The notes beneath the pieces are model-generated. The model ran no database searches and was not told where the DNA came from. It was given only the letters and a program-made list of their open reading frames with translations. Position numbers and translations under genes: made by a program. A DNA stretch of 64,000 nt from Halisarca cf. caerulea (lineage: Eukaryota; Porifera; Demospongiae; Chondrillida; Halisarcidae): contig CAUJGJ010000003.1 in the NCBI GenBank assembly GCA_963170055.1, positions 1,486,569 through 1,550,568 on the forward strand. The letters are read 5' to 3'. This document shows, in pieces, positions 1 to 10,490 of the stretch; position 1 is the first letter of the stretch; every line of letters begins with the position of its first letter.

Positions 1-273
1 CCTGTCGACTCCAGAGATCGACTAAATCGCGTTCACCGGAGATGGCCGAGGTGCCTACAATGGCCGATTTTTGCCCCTGCAGTCGTGGTTGGAGACCAGC
101 GGGGTACCTGCATTCAGACCAGCTATCAGGTATAGTTGTTGTGTGATGTATTCCGTTAACTTATCGCTTATCACGTCCGAAGTGTTCTCGAACCATACGT
201 CTGTTCTTGTCACTGCACGCACTCCTGTTTCTTCTCTATTCGTGAAATATAGCAATCACGTTTCACGGTTTTA
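1..273. other. unassigned left flank
   Basis: I recognise no gene here. Short open frames exist on both strands, but none shows a domain or a clear splice border. The last bases lead into the 9-bp target duplication of the TIR element that starts at 283. Confidence 0.4.
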
Positions 274-282
274 GTGTTCCTT

Positions 283-1220
283 TAGTCTCGTACCCAGACC
301 CACTTCCGCCCGCCATTTTATTTGGGCGAGAAGGTGGGTCTGGTACTTATCTGCAGAATCCTTGGATGTTCGTGGGGTAAAAGTTGCGCAAGACCTCGTG
401 ACTTACATGTGATATGCATTCCAATCCTTCCATGATCGTAAGCGCGAAAGCCCCTGTAGTCCGAGATTGGAATCGGTGCACATTGCTGATTTAAGCTCTT
501 CCTTTTGTTCTACCACTACAAAGATTACAAGGTGTAATCTGTCCGCCCTCCAAAAATACAATTGTTTCGGCCTTTAGTCGAAGTGCATGGTTTCAAGAAT
601 CGGCAGAAATTTTCATTTTTATCTTTTGAAGAAACACTTTACATTTGCCGAGTGTGCCACCATGCCAAAAAACTCTGGATACAGCATCAAAGCGTTTCGA
701 ACTCTCACCGGGCCTCCTTGCTGGTCACCGAGGTTGATGGAATTCTCCTTTTAGACAAACGAGCTACCTGGTCGTCCATCAAGTTCACAAGCGGCGAAAG
801 TATCACGAAAATACTTTGCTGTTCTGAGGATAGACATAAGGTTTTCTTCAGTTTGTCTACTACCTTGGGAATCAATACAAAGCAACTTTCCACCTCCCGT
901 AGGTAGCGAGACAAACACGTCCTTTCCATTAAGAAACGCAGTTATTGCGTCTTTCTGTTCATCCTTCAAATCATTAAAACCTAAATCAGTAGCCGACTCT
1001 TAAAACATGCTCAAATGGAGCTCGAAAATTATACAGAGATATCAATCTCCATTTTGCCGTCTTGACCACACGTGACTTTCTTATTATATTCGCAACTCTG
1101 CAATCTGATTGGTTTCCGCGGATCCGCAGATTCACATCCAAGGATTCTGCAGATAAGTACCAGACCCACCTTCTCGCCCAAATAAAATGGCGGGCGGAAG
1201 TGGGTCTGGGTACGAGACTA
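283..1220. mobile_element. 938-bp TIR element, Mutator-like, carrying a RecQ fragment
   Basis: The first and last 88 bases (283-370 and 1133-1220) are inverted copies that match throughout as far as I can read; the ends read TAGTCTCGTACC. The element is flanked by a 9-bp direct repeat GTGTTCCTT at 274-282 and 1221-1229. Long TIRs with a 9-bp duplication fit the Mutator/MULE superfamily, though no transposase is present, so the class is inferred. Its only recognisable coding content is a damaged RecQ-type helicase segment on the minus strand. It landed in the left TSD of the retroelement that starts at 1235, so it is the younger of the two. Confidence 0.8.
700..969 (-). pseudogene. RecQ-type DEAD/DEAH helicase N-terminal fragment, frameshifted
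   Basis: Reading down the minus strand from 969, one frame gives KDEQKDAITAFLNGKDVFVS followed by the Walker-A-like LPTGGGK. After a frameshift near 875 a second frame continues with SIFVILSPLVNLMDDQVARL, the conserved motif Ia region of RecQ-like helicases (VVSPLIALMxDQV). Only motifs I and Ia are covered; the Walker B/DEAH box and helicase C-terminal domain are absent. This is therefore a remnant of a helicase that unwinds DNA, captured inside the TIR element. Whether the parent was a host RecQ gene or a transposon-borne helicase cannot be told from this fragment. Confidence 0.7.
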
Positions 1221-1323
1221 GTGTTCCTTCGAAGATGAGATGTGAAAAATGGCGGCCGAGTGATCCCTAGATTCATAGAGGACGGCCGAGTGATTCCTAG
1301 ATTCGTACAGAGAGTTATTGACA

Positions 1324-4300
1324 ATGCCTATTTGCTGCCGGTGCAACGGTAGTGGCAGATGCCGAAATTGCTCCTGCGTTTAATCAGGGAAAAGTTGTGT
1401 TGATTGCCTTCCACTGAATCAGAAAACGACGATGTGAAAACACGTGCACTGTTACCGTAAAGATCAAGAAAAATGCATGTACATGTAGAAGTCACTGTTC
1501 ATCCTTCAGTAGACCTTCTTCACTGTCCAAGACTTGCTCAATCCGTGCACACACACCCTGTAAAAGTGAAAAAAACGTAACCTAATAATTGCATCTGTGT
1601 CGGCGTCCTCGCCACAGCGATAAACTTCCTTAATACCATAACTGAAGGAAACTGCGTCACCTAAAACTACCACAGATGTCTTAAAATGCCTCCCTTTTGA
1701 GCTGTCTTCGTCATTGCTATGATGACAATGGAAGTCGCTAGCCATGTTGTTGAGACGCCCCCGCAAACTGTGGCACTGGTGTCGTCATGCGACGTCATTG
1801 CGAAATACGCCACAGAAAGTGGAAATTCCCGTGGGTCCGTTCTTAATACCTGATCCAAGACATATTCATACAGGACCAGGACCTAGAATTTGTTGAAACC
1901 GGCTCACTGAGATTTGAACAATGACACAACTGCCACCTTTCACAGTAGTTCAGGAACCCAATTTTAAATGGGGTGAGATTGAAGGGCATGCTTTCAGATG
2001 CAAAATCGATCTTGCTTATGCTGAGATTGTCCAATGGCGTAGAAATGTATTTAAGGTTCCATCTGGAAAAGTGTGTAAGGCGTTTGTTGCTGAGTTGGGT
2101 CGCCTGTTCCGTGCCTATGCTGAGAACTCCCCATTGGAGCAAGTTGCCCTAAAGTGTGTGATGACAATGCCTGCCCTTCTACTTCAGAGGCCACATCAAA
2201 AGGCTAAAACCAAAGAGTATGTGGCTTGCCTGGAGCGCCGTTTGGAATCATGGGGAAAAGGTGATATCGATATCCTTCTTCATGAATGCTGTACCATGCA
2301 TCCAGAGCCAACTCCCAAATTGTCCTTCTAGTGGCAGATCGGAATCACAGATAGCACAGACATTTGCTAAGTTCATGTTCGAGGGGAAAATTTGACAGGC
2401 CATTCGACTTCTGAATGATGATTGTGGGGGAGGAAGATTGGGACTAGACACTCCTGTCTCACACAATGCTGGTGAAACTAGAACTGTTCGAGACCTATTG
2501 ATGGAAAAGCACCCAGAAGCACAGCCCCTAAAGATGTCTGCTGTGACAGTTGAAGCCCAATCCACTTTAAATCCCCATCCAATTCTGTATGAGCAGATCA
2601 ATGGCTCTTTAATACACTCCATAGCCCTAAGGACTAATGGAGCAGCAGGTCCATCAGGGATTGACGCTGCTGGCTGAAGGCGTCTTCTGTCTTCATTTAA
2701 GAAGGAGTCTACTGACTTATGTGAAGCAGTTGCTATGGTGGCACGTCGTATTTGTCAACAATTTGTAGATCCTGTTGGACTTGATGCTTTCACTGCATGC
2801 AGACTAATTGCTTTGGACAAATGCCCGGGAGTATAAGGCCAATAGGAATCGGAGAAGTGGTCAGAAGGATCATTGGCAAGGCGATCTTGACTGTCACGGG
2901 TCAATTTGTTCAAGAGGTTACGGGAGCGCTGCAGGTGTGTGCAGGACAGCGTGCCGGAAATGAAGCAGCCGTTCACTCCATGAGGCGTATATTTGAAGAT
3001 ACTAACACTGAAGCAGTCCTATTGGTAGATGCTACAAACACATTTAACAGCTTAAACAGACAAGTCGCCCTGCGGAATGTCTTACATCTTTGCCCATCGA
3101 TTGCCCCTGCAATTGTGAGCACATATCGTGCAAATTCACAGTTGTTTGTAGACGGTGAGGTCATCTATTCTAGAGAGGGCACTACTCAGGGAGACCCCCT
3201 GGCTATGGCAATGTATGCCATTGCCACCATACCGCTCATCCACAAACTGAGTGAGTTGAGTCAAGTGCAGCAAGTCTGGTTTGCAGATGATGCCACTGCT
3301 GGTGGACAGCTTCATCGACTTAAGAAGTGGTGGGACTCACTGGAAGAGATTGGGCCTGACTTTGGGTATCATGCAAATGCCACAAAATCATGGCTCCACA
3401 GGATATTTATTTCAGCCCTCGGATATTACGGTAAAATGGCTGTCGCGAAACTTGACCAACTTTCATAGCAAATTATGCCTTCAATACGGATAAACATATA
3501 CGTTACACTTTATAAAATTAAACAAATGTTATTTGTAGGAACACCCGAAGAAGAAACAGTACGAAACAGAGAAGTTTGAGGCAACAACAAAGGAGCCATA
3601 AACTTTCGGTAAAAGACAGAAATTGCCATTTCCGGAGGAGAAGATGACACTGTAGCTGCACAAAATTTACTTCAGTCGCTAGCAAAATATCTGAACTATA
3701 TGAATTTGCTTGTTGTTCACTACTATAACCTTGTTAAAACCATTTATTTGGGAAAAAAAAAACACTTTTTTGGTGCCCAAATCGGCAAACAATGGAAACA
3801 AATACGGCATTTATTTTCGCTTACCTTATTATTATAATAATAATATTATTCAACAAGCAAAATCCTATAGCCAAGACTACATTAAATCGAAAAGTGAAAC
3901 AAACAGGAAAGTTGTAGGGCATTTTCTCCTCCGGAAAAGCTGATTTATGTTTGCCTGGTATAAAACGGCCATTTTTGATGACGTATCGTGATGCGGGGCT
4001 GTGACATCACTAATATCGGTATCTGCTTACATGGGGAACCTTCAGTGACGTCCTCTTTAGTGTGACGTAGTTTACAATTTGTGGTGACGTTGTTTACTGT
4101 TAGGGGTGACGTTGTTTATAAATTTTGTACGTGCACGCCCCAAATTCCAAGCAGCTGTGGGCTGATATAAATGCCCTGTGTCATTGTCAAGGAGGAACAT
4201 GCTGCTCAAGCTGCAGAACTATTTCAAGACACTGAAATATGTATTACTAAGGAAGGACGAAGACATCTAGGAGCAGCGCTGGGGTCTCAGACCTTTGTCG

Positions 4301-5618
4301 AGGCATATGTGTCGGGAAAGGTGGAGGAATGGATAAAAGAGATAAAACAGCTTGCAAAGATTGCCAGCAGCCAGCCACATGCTGCGTATGCCGCCCTGAC
4401 ACATGGCCTCACTAGTAAGTGGTCGTATCTGTCAAGAACTGTACCCCATATAGGTGATCTGTTTCTTCCATTAGAGAACGCCATTCGACATGATCTGTTG
4501 CCTGCTCTCACTGGAAGAAGTTGCTTTACTAACCAAGAGAGAGAGCTCTTTGCACTCCCCATTAAAATGGGTGGCCTCGGTATTCCAGATCCCACCAGAT
4601 CTTCAAACAACCTGTTCGAAAATTCTGAGCAAGTGACAGCACCGCTCACCGCACTCATTCTGCAGCAGGACCTGTCCTATCCATCAAGTGTTGAGCATGA
4701 ACAAGCTACGGCCATTAACAAGATCAAGGTTCAACGCCGCCATAACCTTTCTGAGGAAGCTGCCAAGCTACGTGAAAATATTCCCTCTGACTTACAGCAA
4801 TCAATGGCCTTTGCAAGTGAGAAGGGTGCATCCTGCTGGTTGGGGGTGCTTCCACTAACTGAACATGGTTTTGACTTGCATAAGGGGGCTTTCCGGGATG
4901 CATTGAGCCTATGTTATGGTTGGCAGTTAAGCCACTTACCATCTCACTGTGTCTGTGGGAAGAACTTCACAGTTGAGCATGCTTTTAGCTGCTCCTGTGG
5001 TGGATTTCCGTCCCTGAGACACAACGCTGTAAGAGACATCATAGCCAACCTATTCACTGAGGTGTGTCACAATGTTTCGGTTGAACCGGAACTCCAACCA
5101 TTATCTGGTGAACAATTACAATACAGGACTGCTAATACTGAGGATGGGGCACGACTTGATGTCCATGCACAGGGATTCTGGGGGGACAAGCATAAGGGTG
5201 CATTTTTTTGATATAATGGTGTTCAACCCCTGCGCACCCAGCAATCACAAATCCACCACTGAATCTGTGTACATGCAGAAGACATGAGAGGGAGAAGAGG
5301 CGCTGCTATGAATCGAGGGTGCTTGAAGTAGAACATGGATCCTTCACCCCACTGGTTTTCTCAGCAGCAGGTGGGATGGGGACAGCAGCAACTGTCACCT
5401 ACAGGAGACTGGCCTCCCTCCTAGCAGAGAAGCATGGACAGCCATACTCAAAGACCATGAACTGGATCAGATGTAATTTGAGTTTTTCGTTGCTGAGATC
5501 TGCCATCACTTGCATTCGTGGTTCCCGATCTTCAACCAAACGTGCCTGCCACATGTCAATCATCAGAGAAGGTCAACTTGATCTAGTGGCAAGTGAGGGA
5601 AGAATCCCTACTTGCTAA
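1324..5618 (+). pseudogene. reverse transcriptase/endonuclease polyprotein, multiply broken
   Basis: The frame opens with MPICCRCNGSG, matching the Cys-rich start of the protein at 57213, but hits a stop at about 1381. Later pieces show the same domain order: a conserved region at 1921-2290, RT core at 2797-3396 (LLVDATNTFNSLN, EGTTQGDPLAMAMYAI, catalytic box FADD), thumb/linker at 4181-4900, a CxC...H...C knuckle near 4950-5000 (HCVCGKNFTVEHAFSC), and a nuclease-like LEVEHGSFTPLVFS segment at 5319-5618. In-frame stops (for example near 2331, 2675 and 2835), frameshifts near 5211-5319 and a TIR-element insertion after residue ...ATKSW show that it is dead. Region 1440-1900 is poorly alignable with the intact copy. 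Confidence 0.85.
3397..4180. mobile_element. 784-bp non-coding TIR element (MITE-like)
   Basis: It interrupts the RT frame of copy 1. The ends are imperfect inverted repeats: the left end begins CACAGGATATTTATTTCAGC, and the right end, read as reverse complement, begins CACAGGGCATTTATATCAGC. Flanking octamers TCATGGCT and TCATTGTC could be a decayed 8-bp target duplication, which would suit a hAT-type element, but this is weak. Inside lies a second inverted pair, TCCGGAGGAGAA near 3635 and TTCTCCTCCGGA near 3925, plus repeated GTGACGTTGTTTA motifs near 4080-4125. No credible gene is present. Confidence 0.7.
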
Positions 5619-5734
5619 CTGTATGTAAACTACTATAATTATTAAATTTTATTATCCATTTGTACATGTGCAGTGTATTTTATTTAATTGAAGGAAAACC
5701 CTGTGATTAATTATAAAAAAGTGTTCCTTCGAAG

Positions 5735-6173
5735 GATGACCTGTTTGTACGCATGCGTATAAGCCCCGAAACAGCCTTGCAGTATTGAAATCCTGTACTT
5801 TTACTGATTTTGGTGTTGTCTAGTTAGTCCACTGTTTGGTTTCAGAGTGGTTGTGTTCTTTTGCTCACTCATGTAGTCTTAAAAGAACTACATTCTGTGG
5901 AGAAGGTAATCGAAGCAACAGATTGCAGACAACTCGGGAGCGTTCACAGATGGGAGTGGTGGATACTGTTGCCGTTAATTGTTATGTCCAAGCCACGAAG
6001 CTGTCGAATCAAAGCGATCACTGTCCTACAGAAGAGTGAGCTCCAGTGGGAAGATGGCATTATAAAGGACCTACTAAGTGAGTTCATGGGGATCACCTAT
6101 AATATCCGTGCAGAGGCCATTGTTAGATTGTGACGTCATATGACATCATCGTGACGTATTAGGTATGAATATA
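5735..6173. other. spacer with inverted-repeat arm
   Basis: Sequence between copy 1 and the Ngaro element. A 90-codon open frame at 5861-6133 has no domain I recognise. The segment 6091-6149 recurs in inverted orientation at 18230-18287. Confidence 0.4.
6091..6149. repeat. left arm of distant inverted repeat
   Basis: About 58 bases, starting GATCACCTATAATATCCGTG and ending near TGACGTCATATGACATCATC, recur as a near-exact reverse complement at 18230-18287. The Ngaro element, the Merlin-like gene and the first AACA-type MITE lie between the arms. Confidence 0.7.
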
Positions 6174-6385
6174 ATTAAATGGAGTTTAGACAAGGTTTAA
6201 ACGGAGTTAATGACCGAATGGCTGCCAATGGGTTATATGCTCGATTATGTAATGTGCCGCGAAAATGGCGACACCATTTGCTTCGTCTCTTGCTTGTGCA
6301 AATCGAGGACAACCTAAGGTTAGCAACGACACATTGTTATCAACCAGTCATTCTCAACACTTGACGCCGCTGAAGCAACTCCCCG
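6174..6385 (+). repeat. Ngaro split direct repeat A1
   Basis: It starts ATTAAATGGAGTTTAGACAA and matches 14500-14708 with scattered substitutions (I read roughly nine in ten bases identical). It sits just upstream of the first gag codon at 6407. Confidence 0.8.
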
Positions 6386-6406
6386 CTGTTTGAAGAGCAA
6401 ACTCCC

Positions 6407-6601
6407 ATGGCTGAACAAGTAACCCCGGCTACTTCTCCGTCCCCCGCTGCTATCGCCGACCTCGTCTCGGTCATTTCGGGGATGAAAACACAGCTCGACC
6501 AGCAACAGGCCACCCAAGCCTCTATCCTACACCAGCTTAGCGCTCTGCAGCAGCAGTCAGGCAGCTCAGGCTCCTCGGGTCCATCCGAAGTCACTGTGTA
6601 G
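6407..6601 (+). pseudogene. probable first coding exon of the Ngaro gag gene
   Basis: A 64-codon frame starting MAEQVTPATSPSPAAIADLV continues with a Gln-rich, coiled-coil-like stretch (GMKTQLDQQQATQASIL). It lies just inside A1, where gag should begin, but the rest of gag resumes only near 9366. I infer that a long intron, now full of minisatellite, separates the two, by analogy with the DIRS element at 42953-43661 where the splice is clear. Exact splice sites here are not resolved; a GT lies at the end of the frame, and TTTTGTAG near 9361 is a possible acceptor. Confidence 0.5.
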
Positions 6602-6604
6602 TTT

Positions 6605-9300
6605 CTGCAGTCAATGGGTTTTTGCTGTACTTGCCTCTACAGTGTAGATAATACAGAGATATCGGTACAAAGTCAAGTAATACAATGTACCAGGGCATCT
6701 TGCTGTAAGGTTTTACTGCTGTGCGGTGTACAGAGAGTGCAGGGTGGAAGTGTATCCTGTTGTTTCAGGTGCGGGTATGGTACCTTGCAGTATCTGCTGA
6801 GTTTCAACTAGCGGCATAGTAGTTGGTTCAGGATACGTCTCCTGTCTTCATAGGCAAGCGGTGCCTTGTGTCATAGATGAATGCTATTGTTCATCTATGG
6901 TTGTATAATACTTTTGGTTGCACCACTGAGTTCTCCTGGTAGTAGTTGGCCACAGTACATGATGTGTACTGCCATGCTATGGGTTCCCGGCAGTATTCTG
7001 AGTTCTTACTGTTAGATGGTAATAGTTATGTATCATGTGGGGTTATGCGAGTGGTACCTTCTACAGCACGCAGGTGTGACATGTGCACATGTGCAATGTT
7101 ACAAAAATGGCCGCCCTAAAGTCGGCTGAAATCAACCCCCACTTTTCTTGCGTTTAGTGTATTTATGGAATACAAGAAACATACAAAACATCGATATGAC
7201 TATTAAATGCAACAACAGTTCACTTAACTTTGTTATCAATACTTCGCAAAGCCGAAAAAACGACCACAGATTCGGACCTTAAACATAACTTTAGTGCAAA
7301 ACCCGGTCATGTAAACCATCGTTTAGAACAGCCATACTTTGTCAAGACCTTTCTAACATCAATATCTAAATTTTCACCGTTGTCGAAGTTACCATTCTCC
7401 TTCGTTCCTGAGATGTCCATCAAAATGTTCTTTTTGACACAGAGTGAAACCACAAACTTGTGCACATGTCGGGAATGGAGCATGCTATCAAAATCGACAG
7501 CGGTGAAAATTTAGTTTTACCTATCGTGATCAAACTCCCGCGACATGGCTCCTCTACACAACCGTTTAGATGACCGGGTTTTCGAAAGAAATTCACTCCT
7601 TGCAAAAGTCTCTCTCTCGCCGTTTGTCACAAGGCGGTCACGCAATATGATGACGTTACCAAGCAGCAGTAACGATCGGTGACATTGATATTTCTTCTAG
7701 CAAGAACGAATAACTATTAGAACGTTTTGAAAACACGAAATGTGCAGACTATTGCAATATTCGATACAATTCACTTCGGTTTGAGAAAGAGAAGGCCTAT
7801 ATTTCAAGTCGACTTCATAAACATTCACGTGACTAACGCATGTACATTAGTAAAACATGTAAATTTTGAATTAAATTCCTTTGTAAACCACACAACGCCC
7901 CTCTGTTTACAGAATATGCACATGTTATACCTGCGCATGGATGTACTGCTGAGTTTAGTAATGGGGATGGTACAGGATGTATCTCCTGTCGGAGGTGTTT
8001 GTGGTACCTTGCAGTATCATTATACTGCTATGTTTCCCCAGGTTGGATGGTACAGGATGTGTATCCTGTTTGAGTTGTGTGTGCATGGGGATGTACCTTG
8101 CAGAACGGTTATTCTGTTGTGGTTAACAATGGTCGATGGTACAGGACATGTTTCCTGTTGATTTTGTGCATGGGTCATTTGCAGTATGGAGATACTGCTG
8201 TGTTTACCAATGGTCGATGGTACAGGACACGTTTCCTGTTGAGTTTGTGCGTGGGTCCTTGCAGTATGGAGATACTGCTGTGTTTACCAATGGTCGATGG
8301 TACAGGACACGTTTCCTGCTGAGTTTGTGCATGGGTCTTTTGCAGTATGGAGATACTGCTGTGTTTACCAATGGTCGATGGTGCAGGACACGTTTCCTGT
8401 TGAGTTTGAGCGTGGGTCCTTTGCAGTATGGAGATGCTGCTGTGTTTACCAATGGTCGATGGTACAGGACACGTTTCCTGTTGAGTTTGTGCGTGGGTCC
8501 TTGCAGTATGGAGATACTGCTGTGTTTACCAATGGTCGATGGTACAGGACACGTTTCCTGTTGAGTTTGAGCGTGGGTCCTTTGCAGTATGGAGATACTG
8601 CTGTGTTTACCACTATTAATTGTAGAGGGTACAGGACGTGTTTCCTGTTGAGTTTGTGTGCAGGTCCTTTGCAGTATCAAGATACTGCTGTTTGACCAAT
8701 GGTGAATGGTACAGGACACGTATCCTGTTGTTTTACGGGAGGGGTACCTTGCGGTATGGATATACGTATGTATCACTGAGTCTCCTGCATGGTGGAGTTG
8801 ATACAGGTCAGGTATCCTGGGGTGTTATACAAGTGGTACCAGGCAGTACGGGTATACCACCACTGACTTTGTCTGGCACCGGTCGGCACAGGTTATGTGC
8901 CCTGTTGAGTGGGCATCGTATTTACCTGGTAATGGGCAGTACATTACTGCTGCTGCTGCAGTTACCAGGGTTACTTGGCATGGGAGGTCTGTCCCATGGG
9001 TTTTGGCATGAGTAATACCTCGCCATGGGTTGTTATAGTCGAGTCGATCAAGGTTAAATGGTATGGGTTGTGCCCTGTCGAGTTCCAGGAGTGGTTCATA
9101 GGTTACGCATGCGTGGTAGGAAGCCCTGCTGGTAGTGGTCCGCCGAATACGGCAGTGTTCTAGCAGCGGGCATGCAGGGTAAATATGTCCTGTTGTCTCT
9201 GAGAAGGTATGTGGCCATGGTCCTATACTGCTTGTAGGGGGTGCCTACTTTGGCTCGGCATCGTTCCTTGCAAATGGTAGGGTGGTTGGTGTCTCGATGC
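6605..9300 (+). repeat. 80-81-bp minisatellite and its decayed fringe
   Basis: The clean core (about 8127-8690) repeats a unit of 80-81 bases; TGGTCGATGG starts at 8211, 8291 and 8372. Each unit contains GTACAGGACACGTTTCCTGT and CAGTATGGAGATACTGCTG, both partly palindromic. Degenerate versions (TATCCTGT, CCTTGCAGTAT) run from about 6700 to 9000. Units create long open frames on both strands that I take to be artefacts. The TIR element at 7069-7935 interrupts the left part. Confidence 0.8.
7069..7935. mobile_element. CGCAGGT-family TIR element, 867 bp
   Basis: The left end reads CGCAGGTGTGACATGTGCAC; the right end is ...GTTATACCTGCG, its approximate inverse. Both sides are flanked by CA (7067-7068 and 7936-7937), read as a 2-bp target duplication. 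A subterminal GGGGCGTTGTGTGGTTTAC-like block, here inverted near 7880-7905, is shared with the family members at 13052, 23472 and 50780. No transposase is present. Confidence 0.75.
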
Positions 9301-9365
9301 TGTGCTGGACACGTTACAGGCTGTTGTTCATGATCAGCTTTGGCTATCTTTTTATTTTGTAGTGT

Positions 9366-9992
9366 CAGGTAATCCTGCTACTCTTTCTGGTGTGGAGCCA
9401 TCAGTGGGTGCTCAGGTCCCAAAAGAGGAACCAGGGCCCCAAATGGGTCTGGTCCTCGGGGGCGGGCTGCCATTCATTCCGGCAGACCTCCTTCAACGGA
9501 TCCGAAAAAAGCAATATAAGGGGCTGACGGAATTCCTCCCTGAACGAATCCAAGACTCCTTTTCTCTTTCCAGATGGGAAAAAGAGAAAGCTACAGCCTA
9601 TTGATAAGTTCCTGGACTGGGTGCTGGCGTTCTGTACGTACAGCCAGGCCCTAGCTGCTTCTAGCCCCCACCTCGCGGAGGACTTGTTGACATTCGTGGG
9701 AGCCCGGGCCAAGGCAGTTGCCAATCCGGAGTTCCAGTGGAACAAGCTGGACCAAGAGCTGTGGGTTTTGGCCACTGTCAAGGGTTTCCATGGCCATTCG
9801 CATGGCCCCACCCCGCACCCAGCCCCCTTCAAGGCCAAGAGATCCCGGGTTGAGGCATGTTTCAAGTGGAATGAAGGAAATTGCACATTCCGTACATGCA
9901 AATATAGCCGTGTTTGTTCACACTGCCTCTCCCACCAGCACAAGGTTGGGTCTTGCCCTACAGCTCCAACCAAAGTTAAAAAGACCAACTAA
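9366..9992 (+). pseudogene. Ngaro gag-like protein with Cys/His knuckle
   Basis: The first frame gives VPKEEPGPQMGLVLGGGLPF and a helical region up to about 9575. A one-base frameshift then moves to KLQPIDKFLDWVLAFCTYSQ, which runs to the stop at 9992. The C-terminus has Cys residues in CFKWNEGNCTFRTCKYSRVC followed by HCLSHQH and a basic tail, a CCCH/CCHC-like nucleic-acid-binding knuckle typical of DIRS-order gag proteins. It would coat element RNA. The frameshift makes it a pseudogene. Confidence 0.7.
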
Positions 9993-10490
9993 ACATGTTG
10001 TGTAACCCTGTACCTATTTAGGGTCTGTATCCCAGTATATGGCACACTTTTATCGTCGAGTTGTTTGTATTTGCTTCACTCCTATTCCTTTATCCTTGGT
10101 CCTTTCCGCTGTATGTAGTTTGTTTAACACCCTTTACTTACCCCTCCACATAATGCTTTAATCCATATATTATGTCATTTGCAATGGTAGTTATTGTAGT
10201 CAGTCACTTGGTAAACTCATAAATAGTTCTATTTACGGCCGCATATCTTACCCTCAGGTTTGGGGGCTTGGAAGCCTACTTGCTGGAAGGTGGCCCCTGT
10301 CCTGGCAACCAGGTTTTGTAGTCTACATCAGTTTGGTGTAGTACCGATGTCCATCCTGTCTCTCCCGCCCTCTGCAAAGGAGATCCACACTCCCCTTCAC
10401 ACAAAGTCCTGGTCTTGCTATCTTTCTCACCATCCTAACCAACCTTGGGTTAATTGCCTGTTGTCAGGCTTATGCAACGGAGTAAGGGTT
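9993..10490. other. gag-pol spacer of the Ngaro element
   Basis: About 500 bases between the gag stop and the recognisable RT region. The RT frame is open from about 10260, but residues before roughly 10500 show no conserved motif. Confidence 0.4.

Larger units (their letters stand above)
1235..5720 (+). mobile_element. decayed CXC-RT-nuclease retroelement (copy 1)
   Basis: A non-LTR-type retroelement flanked by the 14-bp direct repeat GTGTTCCTTCGAAG at 1221-1234 and 5721-5734. The 3' end is A/T-rich and finishes in a short A run just before the right repeat, as expected for target-primed reverse transcription. The coding part is homologous end to end with the intact copy at 57134-60857. Subtracting the 784-bp insertion at 3397-4180 leaves about 3.7 kb, the same size as the intact copy. 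Confidence 0.85.

Noticed and set aside
8077..8776. Long open frames on both strands across the 8-kb minisatellite
   Set aside because: They repeat with the 80-81-bp unit, appear in several frames and on both strands, and show no domain; they come from repeat structure.
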